This document shows, piece after piece, positions 44,541 through 54,823 of a DNA stretch of 64,000 nt (the first letter of the stretch is position 1; each line of letters opens with the position of its first letter). The stretch is from Diospyros lotus (lineage: Eukaryota; Streptophyta; Magnoliopsida; Ericales; Ebenaceae). The stretch is from positions 17,579,310-17,643,309 of the forward strand of contig NC_068352.1 in NCBI RefSeq assembly GCF_014633365.1, read 5' to 3'. The notes under the pieces were generated by a model. The model had not been told where the DNA came from and did no database searches. It saw nothing but the letters and a program-made list of their open reading frames with translations. The translations under genes and the position numbers were made by a program.

Positions 44541-44647
44541 TAACATCTTTTTGCAAAATTTCTTTGGCTGATTTGCAATCTTTTTGCAAAATTTCTTTTA
44601 CGCATTAATTGCAAATCAGCCAAAGCAATTTTGCAAAAAGATGTTAA
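44541..44647. repeat. Inverted repeat at the junction of two coding remnants
   Basis: Arms of about 39 bp: taacatctttttgcaaaatt at 44,541 and its near-complement ending aattttgcaaaaagatgtta at 44,647, spacer about 29 bp. Each arm, read outward, encodes KSAK-E/A-ILQKDVK, so it is coding sequence repeated in mirror image. The spacer repeats ctttttgcaaaatttctttt once more. Confidence 0.85.
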
Positions 44648-45341
44648 AGATCTTGCTGCAAAACAAATTTTTGCACAATGGCAAGCCTTATTAGCTTATC
44701 TTTGATTTTGATATTTAATACATCAAAGGAGATTCTAATTGTCTTCCTAGCTTCTTAACTCGCAAGTTCCTACAGAGGAAAAAATATGAGGAGCATTAGT
44801 CCTTATCATGTCGTCATCAGATGAAACATCTGTCCAAGCCCAAGATAATTGTCTGGCTAGCCCACAGCAAACGGCTGATGGTAAAGGCATATTAAATCCA
44901 TTATAGCTGGAAGCTTTGCCAAAAAGACCACAAACCCATAAAATAGTGATCTTACGATCCCTAAGGGAAAGATATAAGATGGGAGATCCAACCATTGGAC
45001 CCTAATCAGAAGAAGTTAAATTTCTCTATTTAGTGGAATATGGGACAGCTGACCCAAAGTTTTTATATAAAGAACTTACAGTCAAAATTCCCCCATTAGA
45101 ATTTTCAATAAATGAAAAAAGACGCAAACAAATTGTCCGAGGATTTCACCCCGGCAACATTTTCCTTCCTTCAGAAATTATCAATGATATTGCTATCAGG
45201 GTTGCTATGGGGGAGTCTCTTAAACAAAAACTTGATGTGGTACATCTGGGAAATCCAGATGAAAAACATCCACAAAAAGATTTTGATACTAATCACAGTT
45301 TGTTAACCTTAGGACTCTTAGATTATACCCCTAGGCGATAA
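44609..45341 (+). pseudogene. Unidentified coding remnant (mirror partner)
   Basis: Plus-strand reading: CKSAKAILQKDVKDLAAKQI from the palindrome, a gap with stops, then MSSSDETSVQAQDNCLASPQ from 44,809, two in-frame stops, ILRSLRERYKMGDPTIGP and EEVKFLYLVEYGTADPKFLY, and the open frame to 45341 (INEKRRKQIVRGFHPGNIFL). The minus-strand open frame at 44747-44995 is a shadow. Possibly the upstream part of the same viral-like protein as 44028-44540, separated by inversion. No function can be assigned. Confidence 0.4.
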
Positions 45342-46028
45342 AACCCTCTCCAACACTCTCGGATGCAGTGGAATTATAAGAATAGAAAATGAACAACAGA
45401 AAAGAAATTAACAGAATTGAGAAGATCAAACCGTAAAGGAAACACAACAGATTTATTCTGGTTCAAACCAATTTAATTGACTCTACATCCAATAGTCCAA
45501 CACCCCAATCGAGCAGCTTTTATTGAGAAGAAACTCATCAGTACAAAACCCAAGCCCTCTCTCAATCCTATCACTCAAGTACCATCCTTATTCACTCAAA
45601 GAAAGCCTAAGAACTCAATACACAAGCCTTACTTTCTCTAGAACAAAAGTACTCACAATAATAACCGAGAACTTGACAAGAGAGAAGATGATCCTAGACT
45701 GCCGCCTTACCCTCTTATTTATAGAGGAGGCGGAACCCCTTTAAAACTAACAACTATAGAGTATTTACAGTTAGACCCCCAAATATATATTAATTACACT
45801 TTGATTTAAAAAACCCTAACTGTCTAATTGTTTCCAGGCGAAAGACATCAACGCTCCATTGATCTTCCAATCGGAAAACTCTAGGCAAACCTCAACACAG
45901 TCTTTGCAGGACTCAGAAGATCAGCATGACAGATTCTTCAGAATAGAAAAGAAAAAAGAAAAAAAATATCAGTAACTCTTGTCCGTCCAACTTCTCCTAA
46001 ATAGGAGTCATCATCATCAGTAAAACCA
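45342..46028. other. No gene seen
   Basis: Mixed sequence with ttatttatagaggaggcgg near 45,716. Its style (short A-rich blocks, a TATA-like site) is compatible with an LTR or viral intergenic region, but I find no terminal repeats. Open frame 45523-45744 is not supported. Confidence 0.4.
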
Positions 46029-46108
46029 ACCATTAGAAATAAATTGAACCTATCAAATCAGATTGCTCCCCTTGACAACCATTAGAAATAAATTGAACCT
46101 GTCAAATA
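46029..46108 (+). repeat. Short direct duplication
   Basis: aaccattagaaataaattga occurs at about 46,029 and 46,077, followed in both by acctrtcaaat. Offset 48 bp. The second copy runs into copia coding sequence. Confidence 0.8.
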
Positions 46109-46987
46109 AACCGTGTGGCACACCAATGACCTCGAGCATGTCCTTGACAGATGAGGGTGAGAGAGATGTTTTCGGATCCATCTTTCTACAGAACTATTGT
46201 TGGTTCTCTTCAATACCTGACTTACACCCGGCCAGATATAGCCTTTGTAGTCAACAAGTAGTCAAGTCAATTTCTATCTTCTCCTAAGCAACAACATTGG
46301 TTGGCCTATAAAAGGTTATTGTGGTATCTTAAAGGGACTATTAATCTTGGTCTAGTGTTCACTCCATCACCTAAGAATCTGTCATTAACCATCTACACAG
46401 ATGCTGATCATGCAGGATGTAAGGTGACTAGGAGATCAACCAGTGGGCTATGTGTATTCTTTGGCCGTAATTTGTTGATTTGGGGTTCCAAAAAACAGTC
46501 AGTAGTTGCCAAGTCAGTAGGTGAAGCAGAATATAGGGTTGTTGCCCAAGGGGTGACCAAGATCTTGTGGCTAAAATCGTTGTTATCAGAGTTAGGCTAT
46601 CCTTGTACTCAAACTCCGATTCTTTGGTGTGATAATCTAGCAGCTAAAAGTATGGCTGAGAACCCTGTATTTCATTCTAGAACAAAGCACATTGAGATTG
46701 ATGTGCATTTTGTGAGAGAAAATGATGAAAATGGAGATATTGATATTCGGTATGTGCCTACACTTCATCAAGTGGCTGACATTTTTACAAAAGGGTTATC
46801 AAGGGATAGATTTGTGTTTTTATGTACCAAGCTGGGGCTCAAGAGGTCACCTATGTCTAACACTAACACTGATCCTTCTGCTGCTGTAACAGAAAATCTG
46901 CTGCCTACAATTACTACAAAATCTATTTCCTCATCATCTATGGAGCTTGATTTGAGGGGGAATGTGGATGACATAAGCTGTTGGTAG
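46063..46987 (+). pseudogene. Copia RT end and RNase H (third copia family)
   Basis: [19 protein letters not shown] near 46,110, then [16 protein letters not shown] in another frame near 46,210 (RT connection), then the open frame 46301-46987: YKRLLWYLKGTINLGL, LTIYTDADHAGCKVTRRSTS (RNase H Asp), SVGEAEYR (Glu), LWCDNLAAKSMAENP (Asp), RTKHIEIDVHFVREN, QVADIFTKGLS. The C-terminal end ELDLRGNVDDISCW overlaps the polypurine tract and LTR start, as usual in this copia type. The gag, integrase and RT palm are missing. Confidence 0.88.
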
Positions 46988-47227
46988 CAGGCTGCAATTG
47001 TGCTCTTAGTTGCAGCTGATTATATTTGTTATAATTGTTATAATGATTAGTTAGGCAGTTAGGCAGTTCATAACTTGTTGTATATATATATAAGGATCAG
47101 TTAGTTCTCTCAATGAATTGACTATCATTTTATTCATTCATTTCAATAACATTTCCTGAGGTATTTTTCATCTCTGGTTGTTCTTATTTTCAATTGTGAA
47201 GCTCTCACTTCAGCCTAGATCGTGACA
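46963..47227 (+). repeat. LTR of the third copia family
   Basis: After the polypurine tract tttgagggggaa the sequence TGTGGATGACATAAGC begins; the likely end is GATCGTGACA at 47227 (265 bp). It contains tatatatataagg near 47,080 as a TATA box. The end is inferred from TG...CA only. The next base enters ARPC1 intron sequence. Confidence 0.6.
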
Positions 47228-47502
47228 ACTTCTCAGCTCTCACCCTCAAAACCTATCTCATTAATAAGTCTACCAATTTGAAAAATCATTTACATAGAAC
47301 TTCCATAAAGGTTGAAGTCTAACATAACAATAGTAAAAGAGACCACAAAAGCAACATAGTCTAACAAACCAAAAAGGAGCAATAAAAAGAAAACAAGTCA
47401 CAAATATATGTCCAAGAAACATATATAGTAAGGTGCAACATGGTACAGCAAATGAAAAGCAACAAAAATAAACACACCATTGAAACTTAAATTGCACCGT
47501 AC
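47228..47502 (-). other. Remaining part of the following ARPC1 intron
   Basis: T-rich on the minus strand, as usual for a plant intron, and open-frame free apart from a fortuitous read-through. It ends at the copia LTR. Confidence 0.6.
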
Positions 47503-47588
47503 TTTTTGAAGAACATGTTTCTTCTCCCACCTCTCTTCAACAAATTTATAAATGTGAACTTCATTATTGTTTGGGCAAAATGCAATCA
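47503..47588 (-). other. ARPC1 second coding exon
   Basis: Acceptor TCTCCTTTGCAG, then TG ATT GCA giving IAFCPNNNEVHIYKF and WEKKHVLQK, donor GTACGG at 47502. 86 nucleotides, which with the preceding single base keeps frame. Confidence 0.88.
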
Positions 47589-49188
47589 CTGCAAAGGAGA
47601 TAACCATTTATTTCAAAAAAAATTAATGAGTAAGAAAATAACATTCATTAAAGGGCTGAAAAGTGTGATACATGAACAAAGATATGAGAGCTAACTACCA
47701 ACCTATCTAAAATAATATCATCCACAAAAAATAAATAAATACATAAAAAGGCAAAGAAAATCATACAAAAGGTCGATCTTCCAACAACAACAAGCAAAAG
47801 GAAACATATTTTTCTAAGTTATAAGAAAAATGATACAATACAAAAAAAAAAATAATAATAATAATACAAGTTAACTATGGACTTTCAAACAGAAATGATT
47901 TGCAAGCCAGAATGCATATTGCCAACCCAACCTTGTGAGAGCAAGACTTGGTGTCTTGTGTTTTAATTGCTGACTCCAAGATGTTGTAGTGTCATATTAG
48001 ACAGAGGGACTTCTCACAAACTTCTATTTATCCATCATTCATCTATGCAACTATATTCTATTATTTTTAAACTTGTTGAACGCTTCAAGGAAATTCATTT
48101 CCAAATCTAGGACATGATTATCCATCACCTAAACAAATTGCAGCTCTAGCACAAGTTTAGAGAAATAAATTGGAAACCCCCATACTATAACAATAATATG
48201 AACTACTTTAGTCCTTCCGCAATTTTTAACTTCAAAAACTATGAAAACTAAAAACATACAACTTGTTCTTAACTAAAGCCTTCTAATATATGATAGAATT
48301 TTTTGTTCATGTTTCTTTTGTAATATGCACATATATATATAATGTAAAATATAATCTCACTATTTTAGTATAGTAAAATATGAACATCTAATTCATATAA
48401 ATGAAGAAGATCTTAATTTTCACATCCACGCTATACATAATAAATATAATATGCATGTGACGTGTTGTGTTATCTCCTCATTTTTTTTTCAACTTATCAC
48501 ATTTGCATGTCCACTAAGTCTCCTTTTTCTTTGGAAATTACTATTATTCATGTCATATATGTATCATTAATATGTACATATTTCTGCTTTGGATACACAT
48601 CATGAGCTCCCAAAACGATTCCAAAAACAAAGGGAGCATATTAGAATAGCATGTAAATTACTGCTTAGATAGAACTGCAGACTGACAGTAAAATTACTAT
48701 ATCATAAAGTTATACAAAACAAAACAAGAAAGAAGGCACTGCAAAAACTGTACATAAATGCAGAAACCTCCCCGGCTTTCACAGACAGTCAAAATAAATG
48801 CAAACAATTCCAATAGATATCATGTTTCTGAGATATTTTATCTACAACTTGTGTTTGGATTCAATTACAATGTAGAAAAGGAATTCTATTGATTTTGTTT
48901 GATTGATAAGGATGTCAAAACCCCAAGGATATACTAGAAATAGCATATTACATGTATTGTAGTAAGTTGTACCTTGTTGTATTGTAGCTGTTGTACCTTT
49001 CAATTGTCATTGTAACTAAAAGGCAGACAAGCCTATAAATAGGCTAAATCTTAGAGGATAAAGGTATTGATGAATGATATCAGATTTCAAGTCTTTTCTC
49101 TCTACAATTCTCTCCCGAATTCTCTCTGATTTCTCCCTATTCTTTCTGTTTCTATCTGTTCTTTCTCAATTCTCTCTCTATTCTTCCT

Positions 49189-49244
<56 letters not shown>

Positions 49245-51120
49245 ATTTCTACCAATTTCCACTCAAAACCCTAGGTTAAACCTAGGATCTGACAAAGGAA
49301 TTGGAAAAAAAATATTTATTTATATTGGTATCCCTCTAGAAAGACTACATTGATCAAAAAACAATAATAACTAGGAATTAGGTTATAACAATAATGTTGC
49401 TCTTTTTTTAATATAAAAAAAACAACTTCCAAAGATAATTCTTTGTTTCATTCAACTGTGTGATGAAACATAACCATATCAATTATCTTCATCAGGAAGG
49501 GCATCCAGTTTAAATTTTTGCCACATTGTCCTTTTGCATGAATTTGTATTGTCATGTGACTTTTAGGAGTCAATTGACATTTTGAATGTTGTACTACCAG
49601 CCCCAACTTGGTTAGGATAAGGTGGACTTGATGTTGATGATGATGATATTCAACCAAGCTAAATTATTCATTGATTTCTAGTAAGTTGGAAGTTGAATTA
49701 CCATACAAGAAATAAAAATCATCTACTCAAGAAATAAATAAACAAAGAAGGAAATGGAATGTACTAAAACAAGTATTTTTTTTTCTATATTTTTCCCTAG
49801 AATAATATTCTCCATAAAATTTCCTAGCTTGTCCCACGTCATTATGACAATTTAGTTTCATCAAGTGTTGTTAGGAGAACGTATGAAAACTTCAAAAATA
49901 TAAACCCGGTGAAGTAAACACACATCAAGCATGCAATTATGACTATGTAGTGGTAATTTGATCACCACTAAAGCTTGGATATTCTTTAAAGAAAAAGATA
50001 AAGGGCACATTGCAGTAAAAGCTTAAGAATCTCTTTCCCAGCAATTTACCTATAGTGTATACCTAAATGAAAACAAACCACCATCAGAATTAGAAATATG
50101 AGAACTTATAATTTCTTAAAACAAGTATCTAATGAAGCATGAACAATACATGCATCAAAGAATTTACTGCTTAATCATAACTTCTAATCAAACAAAATAA
50201 TTTTTTGTCCCAAATAATAGGATGCATTAATTGCCCCATCACCTAAGTCAATGACACGCCCACGAAATTGCAAGTATGAATAGGATTGACCCACAGAATA
50301 ATAATACAATTAACAATAAATAGAACAGCATTTAATAATTAAATCAACAGTCATAATAGCAATATATTAATGAGAACCCTTCAAATTAAGTCAATTTGTA
50401 ATTAAGTCATTTTGATGGGACAATTTTGTCCAAATGGCACTGACACAGCTTCATCCAGAGGGGATCACCAAATTGGTATTCTACAATTATAGTATAATAG
50501 TACAGATATTGACGATGCCTCTGATTACTTCAGCTCGCGTTTTCAGGCATTATGAATGAGGAATTAAAATAATTACCAGTCAAGCAAATGAACTACTTGT
50601 CTTTTCGATCAGGATTTAATAAGTAGGTCACAGAAAATGCAACAGTTACACTGATATGGATAAAAAAAAAAAAACTAAAAAATGCACATGCTTAAAGATT
50701 CAAAGGGATATTGAATGAGTAAAAGACGGTACTGGAGAAGTCGGGACTCCAAGCATGGCAAGTGATGCACGGAGCCAACTGGTGAACAGCAATTGCAGCC
50801 ATTTTACCTGCAGCACGCAAGAAAAGAACACGGGCAGAGAGAAAGAAAATCAGAGATTTGTTAGGGTTTCCCGTTGGAGCCGAATCACTGCTCGAAATCG
50901 ACGTAATCTGTAACAATTTCGTCGTATACTACGCTTACGTGGCGATAGGAAAGAACACAAGGATGGAAAATGAAGATTGAAAGAGTGTTGGGAGGCGAAT
51001 TGACAGAGATCGTTACCTGTCAGCAGATCCGAACGGAGAGAGTGGAGGCTGGAGGTGGAGGGTGAATCGAGTAAGGAATTACGTGCAAGAGAAGAGAGTT
51101 TTTTACCAAACACGAGAAGA
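47503..51120 (-). CDS. ARPC1: ARPC1, Arp2/3 complex subunit 1, 5' exons only
   Basis: Subunit 1 (p41) of the Arp2/3 complex, a WD40-repeat protein that helps nucleate branched actin in the cytoplasm. Exons on the minus strand: non-coding 51,017 to about 51,120; 50,733-50,807 with ATG at 50,802; 47,503-47,588. Introns obey GT/AG. The join between the two coding exons falls inside a codon and gives HAWSPDFSMIAFCPNNNEV, then HIYKFVEERWEKKHVLQ, the expected start of plant ARPC1, ending just before the IVSGIDWS-type part of the first WD repeat. That makes 52 of roughly 380 residues. No later exon is found to the left: the next intron is entered by a copia LTR after 275 bp. Either a very long intron or a truncated gene. 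No frame lesion in the visible exons. Confidence 0.88.
48913..49294 (+). mobile_element. Solo LTR (382 bp) in ARPC1 intron
   Basis: From TGTCAAAACCCCAAGG to GGATCTGACA, with perfect 5-bp target duplication AAGGA at 48908-48912 and 49295-49299. It has tataaataggc near 49,033 as a TATA box. It contains a long CT microsatellite. No internal region. Strand is inferred from the TATA position. Confidence 0.9.
49192..49242. repeat. (CT)n microsatellite
   Basis: About 25 CT units, with degenerate ttctctct repeats for another 90 bp upstream. Inside the solo LTR. Confidence 0.95.
49592..49650 (+). other. Possible SINE/RTE 3' tail
   Basis: actaccagccccaacttgg, then gataaggt and gatgttgatgatgatgat resembles the 3' ends of plant RTE-dependent SINEs. 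Too short to be sure. Confidence 0.3.
50733..50807 (-). other. ARPC1 first coding exon
   Basis: GTAAA then ATG (50802-50800) reading MAAIAVHQLAPCITCHAW, then SPDFS plus one base. Donor GTACCG at 50732. 70 coding nucleotides. Confidence 0.88.
51017..51120 (-). other. ARPC1 non-coding first exon
   Basis: On the minus strand ...GGATCTGCTGACAG then GTAACGATC gives a donor at 51016. The matching acceptor is TGCGTGCTGCAG at 50808, making a 209-bp intron in the 5' untranslated region. The transcript start is not determined; it is guessed at about 51,120 from CT-rich sequence. Confidence 0.6.
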
Positions 51121-51680
51121 AGAAATTTGACCCAACCCCACTCGCTATCTTTCGTTTTCTTTTTCTATTTCCAATATACAATTATTCATTTTCCTTTTGA
51201 TCCATGCGCTTTCGTCTTTCCTTCAATTTATTATATGTTCGACGTCAGCTACGTATTCTTTTTTATTGATTTAATAATAATAAAAATATAATACAATATA
51301 AATTAATTATTAACAATTAAAATTTATTAAAACTCGACTTTATTTATTTGTCAGGAAACACTTTTCGAATTTTCTTACATTAATTCCAAAAAAACAACAA
51401 AGTCAAATAAATCATTTTCTAGTCAACTATAAGAAAAATTTGAAAGTCACTCCTTAGAGTTTAAATTGAGAAGTTAGTTTTTGACGTAGTGTTTATTAAT
51501 TAAAAAATGATTTGAAAAAAAGTGAAATATAAAAATTATTCTGAATAAAAATATTTTTTATTGTATTTGTTAAATTTATATGACAATAATTAAAAAATAA
51601 ATTACGTGACTTCTTATTTGAAATGTTTTAAATAAATTTATCTTTTATCCCTTCAGATAAATTTATTTGGAATCTTATAG
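51121..51680. other. Upstream region of ARPC1, no gene seen
   Basis: Should contain the ARPC1 promoter on the minus strand. No clear TATA box; an AG/CT-rich stretch at 51,080-51,180 is the best candidate for the core promoter. The rest is AT-rich. Confidence 0.4.
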
Positions 51681-51690
51681 ATAAAAAAAA

Positions 51691-52606
51691 GCTAAAAGCA
51701 TACTGAGCTCTCTCAACTTTTACTATTTAACTATTTTGCACTCTAGACTTAAGGAATAACTCTATTAGCCCCCTCAACTTTCAATTTTGAGCATATTGTG
51801 TCCCTCCCTTACTAATTTTGTAACAATTGCATACCTCACTCTAGTAAGTATTGCGCACGAGTTACACGCACAATTTGACATGGGCCTCACCTTCACTAGT
51901 CTAATGAAGGCTTGCCAAATGTCTCACTGTTGCAAGATAGGAAATAGGTCGGCGACAAATGACATGGTGGATAGCTACTGGAAGACGATCAAGGAGGGTA
52001 TAGCAGCCTCCAACGGTCGCCCACACCACCGCACCATTGCCCATCCACACCATCGTTCGCCTCATATGCTGTTGGCCAAATCTGCTCACCCACGCCTACC
52101 CGTTACTATCGCCAGCCTCTCCAACCCCAATCGACGTCGTCGCCGGCCACCAACACGAACCACCGAATGACCGCTCGCCTCCCACACCGTCGGCCTAGAT
52201 TTGCCTACCTATCCCCAACCATTACAATTAACAGCCCCCTAACCCTGATCGACCTTTCGCGTCCCACGTCGTTGGTGACCACCGACAAAAGGCGACAATG
52301 ATAGCGAGAAAGAGGCTCAACCACCGAAAAAATGCAAGAAAAAAATAGCGACCACTAATAAATGAAAGAAGGAGCAGGGTCGGTTGATGCAAAAGAAGGT
52401 GAAAGGTCACCGATGACGAGAAAGACTATGAAGGAGAAATAAGATAATGATGATGGTGTTGCACGCACCTCAATCGCATGTGTAACTCACACTGATCCCA
52501 AGTGTTTGATAGGTTCAAAATTGAAAGCTGGGAGGGTTAATGGGTCATTCATTAAGTTCAGGAGAAAAAATGGTGAAAGTTCAAGAGGCTATGTATGCTT
52601 TTTGCC
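51691..52606. mobile_element. Mutator-like non-autonomous element (possible Pack-MULE)
   Basis: 916 bp flanked by an identical 10-bp repeat ATAAAAAAAA (51681-51690 and 52607-52616), in the Mutator range. Ends are long imperfect inverted repeats: left gctaaaagcatactgagctc, right complement ggcaaaaagcatacatagcc, similarity continuing for about 100 bp (actttcaattttga in both). The centre (51,900-52,430) is much more GC-rich and coding-like on both strands, but I recognise no protein. Confidence 0.78.
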
Positions 52607-52616
52607 ATAAAAAAAA

Positions 52617-53660
52617 TGATTCATATAACCCCCAATGCATTTAAAAAAATTTAACAAATAGTCTAATACAAATTTTATAATGTTTCTCATCCTTATTTTG
52701 ATTATTCTATAATTTGATCTAGAAAACATTTCAGTCTTATTTTGATACAATCTTATCTTACCCATTTTAATAAACGCTACCTAGAGTTATACAATTGGCT
52801 TTTTTTTCAAGCATCTAATGTCTTCTCTAGCTTCGTCTAGCTTTTCTTATGTTACTGTTTATGTCCATCTAGCAACTCCTGCATCGTCATCACTGTTCGT
52901 TGATTCTTTCTACATTGTTGCCTCTGTTCGCTAAGCTTTGGCTATCTCGATCATCCTTTCTTTGTCTTCGTTGTACTCTATCAGCTTTTATCTGCGTCAT
53001 GTTCTCAATCGGGCTCCATCTCCATCCGGATTCATCTCTTTACATTGTAATCTCAATTTTTCTTCACCTTTGTTTATCAAGCTTAACTTGAGTCGCTCTC
53101 TCTGTCTATCTTCGGCTCTTTCTCTGTCCTTTACTATTATATTTTTTTATCTCTATGTAATAAATTTGATAATAAGAAAAAAAATTGTAATTTTATAAAG
53201 TACCAGCCAAGCACTAGAAAAGGTTATATAGTAATATTTTCAGGTTATAACTAAATAACAAAAAATACGTTTTAGGAAAACACTTCTCAGAAAACTATTT
53301 TTTCTCAAAAAAAAAAAACTTTATAGCAAACAAACAAATCCTAAGATTTATTAAATTCTAATTTAGCTTAAACTTTTTTCCTTCTTACAGTTTGTAAGAA
53401 ACTAAAAGCCATGCAAAAAGGCATTGAATATCTTTAATTGTTGTAGGGTTTTGGATGTGTCACTCGTTAAAAATATATTTAATATACTTTATTTTTAATA
53501 TTTAAATATTTATTAATTAGTAAAATATTTAAAGAAACAATGTATTTATTATCAATTTATAAAAAAATATTTAGGACTAAAAACAAACTACATCAACTGC
53601 CTGAACCTTAACAAGTGCTTAGAGGTACTCGTTAGCAAAACATTCCATAAGTAATTTAAA
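52617..53660. other. No gene seen
   Basis: 52,800-53,110 is CT-rich with a hydrophobic open frame but no recognised domain. The rest is AT-rich. Confidence 0.5.
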
Positions 53661-53663
53661 ATG

Positions 53664-53937
53664 AATTTAAGGATAATGTTAATAATTGCTTTGCATTCAC
53701 TAATGTGTATTTTATTTTTAAATAATATGTATTTGCTACTCTTTCTTTGTAAATTCTAAACAATTTTATTGGTTGAATAAATGTTTCAAAACATGGTGTA
53801 TTTTTCACCAACCAATTTAAGTGTTTAAAGGTTGGAACTAAAAATAATAAATACACATTATCTGAAAATAAAGTCCATTTATGTATTACTAACAAATGTC
53901 TTAAACAAAGAACACTCGTCAACATTATCCTAAATTT
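53664..53937. mobile_element. Foldback MITE (about 274 bp)
   Basis: Inverted arms: aatttaaggataatgtt at 53,664 and aacattatcctaaattt ending at 53,937, with weaker matching for about 90 bp more (atgtgtatttta / aatacacattat). No clear target duplication. The open frame at 53656-54000 is a by-product. Confidence 0.65.
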
Positions 53938-54003
53938 GAAAATAAAAAATAAATTTATCCCACTGATGATCAAATGTCTGCATCCTATTTTATAAGACAA
54001 TAT

Positions 54004-54056
54004 TTCTAATATTATATTAGTATACTAATATAATATCACTATTATATTAACAACTT
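54004..54056. repeat. AT palindrome
   Basis: atattatattagtatactaatataat is close to a perfect palindrome around 54,010-54,035; further ATATTA-type repeats follow. Confidence 0.7.
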
Positions 54057-54127
54057 TATATTATAATATAATCTCATAATCTTCGCCATGACTTTAGTCA
54101 TCCTTAACAATCAAAATAGAATTCTTG

Positions 54128-54382
54128 GTCCAAAAGATGAAATCATTCATCCCGGGTGTCCCTCACACCCGACCCGACAGAATGTGGGGGAGGTTAATCA
54201 TGGTGACCCAACCGGACGCAGTAGCTAAACTCGGGCTTACCGTGCACAAGGAGTCCCTCCTCACTTTAGAGAGAGGTATCCCGACACTGCCGCTTAAGAG
54301 ACTCGATCATCGGTCTTGATCCAAGATTCACCACAAAATATACTTTATGTCCCTTTCTTGACCAACTGGACTGTCCATACGG
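54128..54382 (-). mobile_element. SINE with 18-bp target duplication
   Basis: 255 bp between identical 18-bp repeats ATCAAAATAGAATTCTTG (54110-54127 and 54383-54400), a length typical of LINE-type target-primed insertion. On the minus strand gatcgagtctct is close to a tRNA B box and tccagttggtcaaga may be the A box region. gggactccttgtgcac resembles plant SINE bodies. The open frame at 54125-54319 is not a gene. Confidence 0.75.
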
Positions 54383-54400
54383 ATCAAAATAGAATTCTTG

Positions 54401-54823
54401 ATAATACTGTGCGAGGTACTATAATAGCCTGATGATATATAATTTATTAACCTAGAAATTAGTAGATTTAAGGAACAGGTGGACGCAGGGTTGCGTAGGA
54501 TGGATAAGATCTCCTATATGCATATACATATATATATATATATTGATGTTTGGATTAAAGGTGGTATGGGTCTTGAATTCACCCTTAGAGGTATTTAATT
54601 TGAGTTTTCTGATTTGCAAACAATTCCTTTTAGGTCTCTTATGACCCATCACCATATGTTGTCAAATTTAAATGGTGAAAATAAAAATAACACTATCACA
54701 AAAGCTTATATGGAGAAAATACGAATAAAATTATCACAAAAGCCTAATAAAATATCATTTGAAGCTTTAAATAACATATTTAGTATGCCTACCCCATAAA
54801 TCTTGAATAACATTATCACTTGT
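54401..54823. other. No gene seen
   Basis: AT-rich, with a (TA)n run at 54,530-54,542. Short open frames unsupported. Confidence 0.5.

Larger units (their letters stand above)
47589..50732 (-). other. ARPC1 intron (3.1 kb)
   Basis: AT-rich, no coding sequence recognised. It contains a solo LTR (48913-49294) and a possible short SINE/RTE tail near 49,592. Plus-strand frame 49448-49657 is not supported. Confidence 0.65.

Noticed and set aside
44609..44647. Palindrome as a transcription terminator or stem-loop gene
   Set aside because: Both arms are coding sequence in mirror image, so a rearrangement breakpoint explains it better.
47270..47530. Hydrophobic 86-aa frame on the minus strand (possible membrane protein)
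   Set aside because: It reads out of the ARPC1 exon in another frame and through its T-rich intron; intron U-richness explains the Phe/Cys/Leu content.
54125..54319. 64-aa frame MVQKMKSFIPGVPHTRPD
   Set aside because: Lies within the SINE between its 18-bp target repeats.
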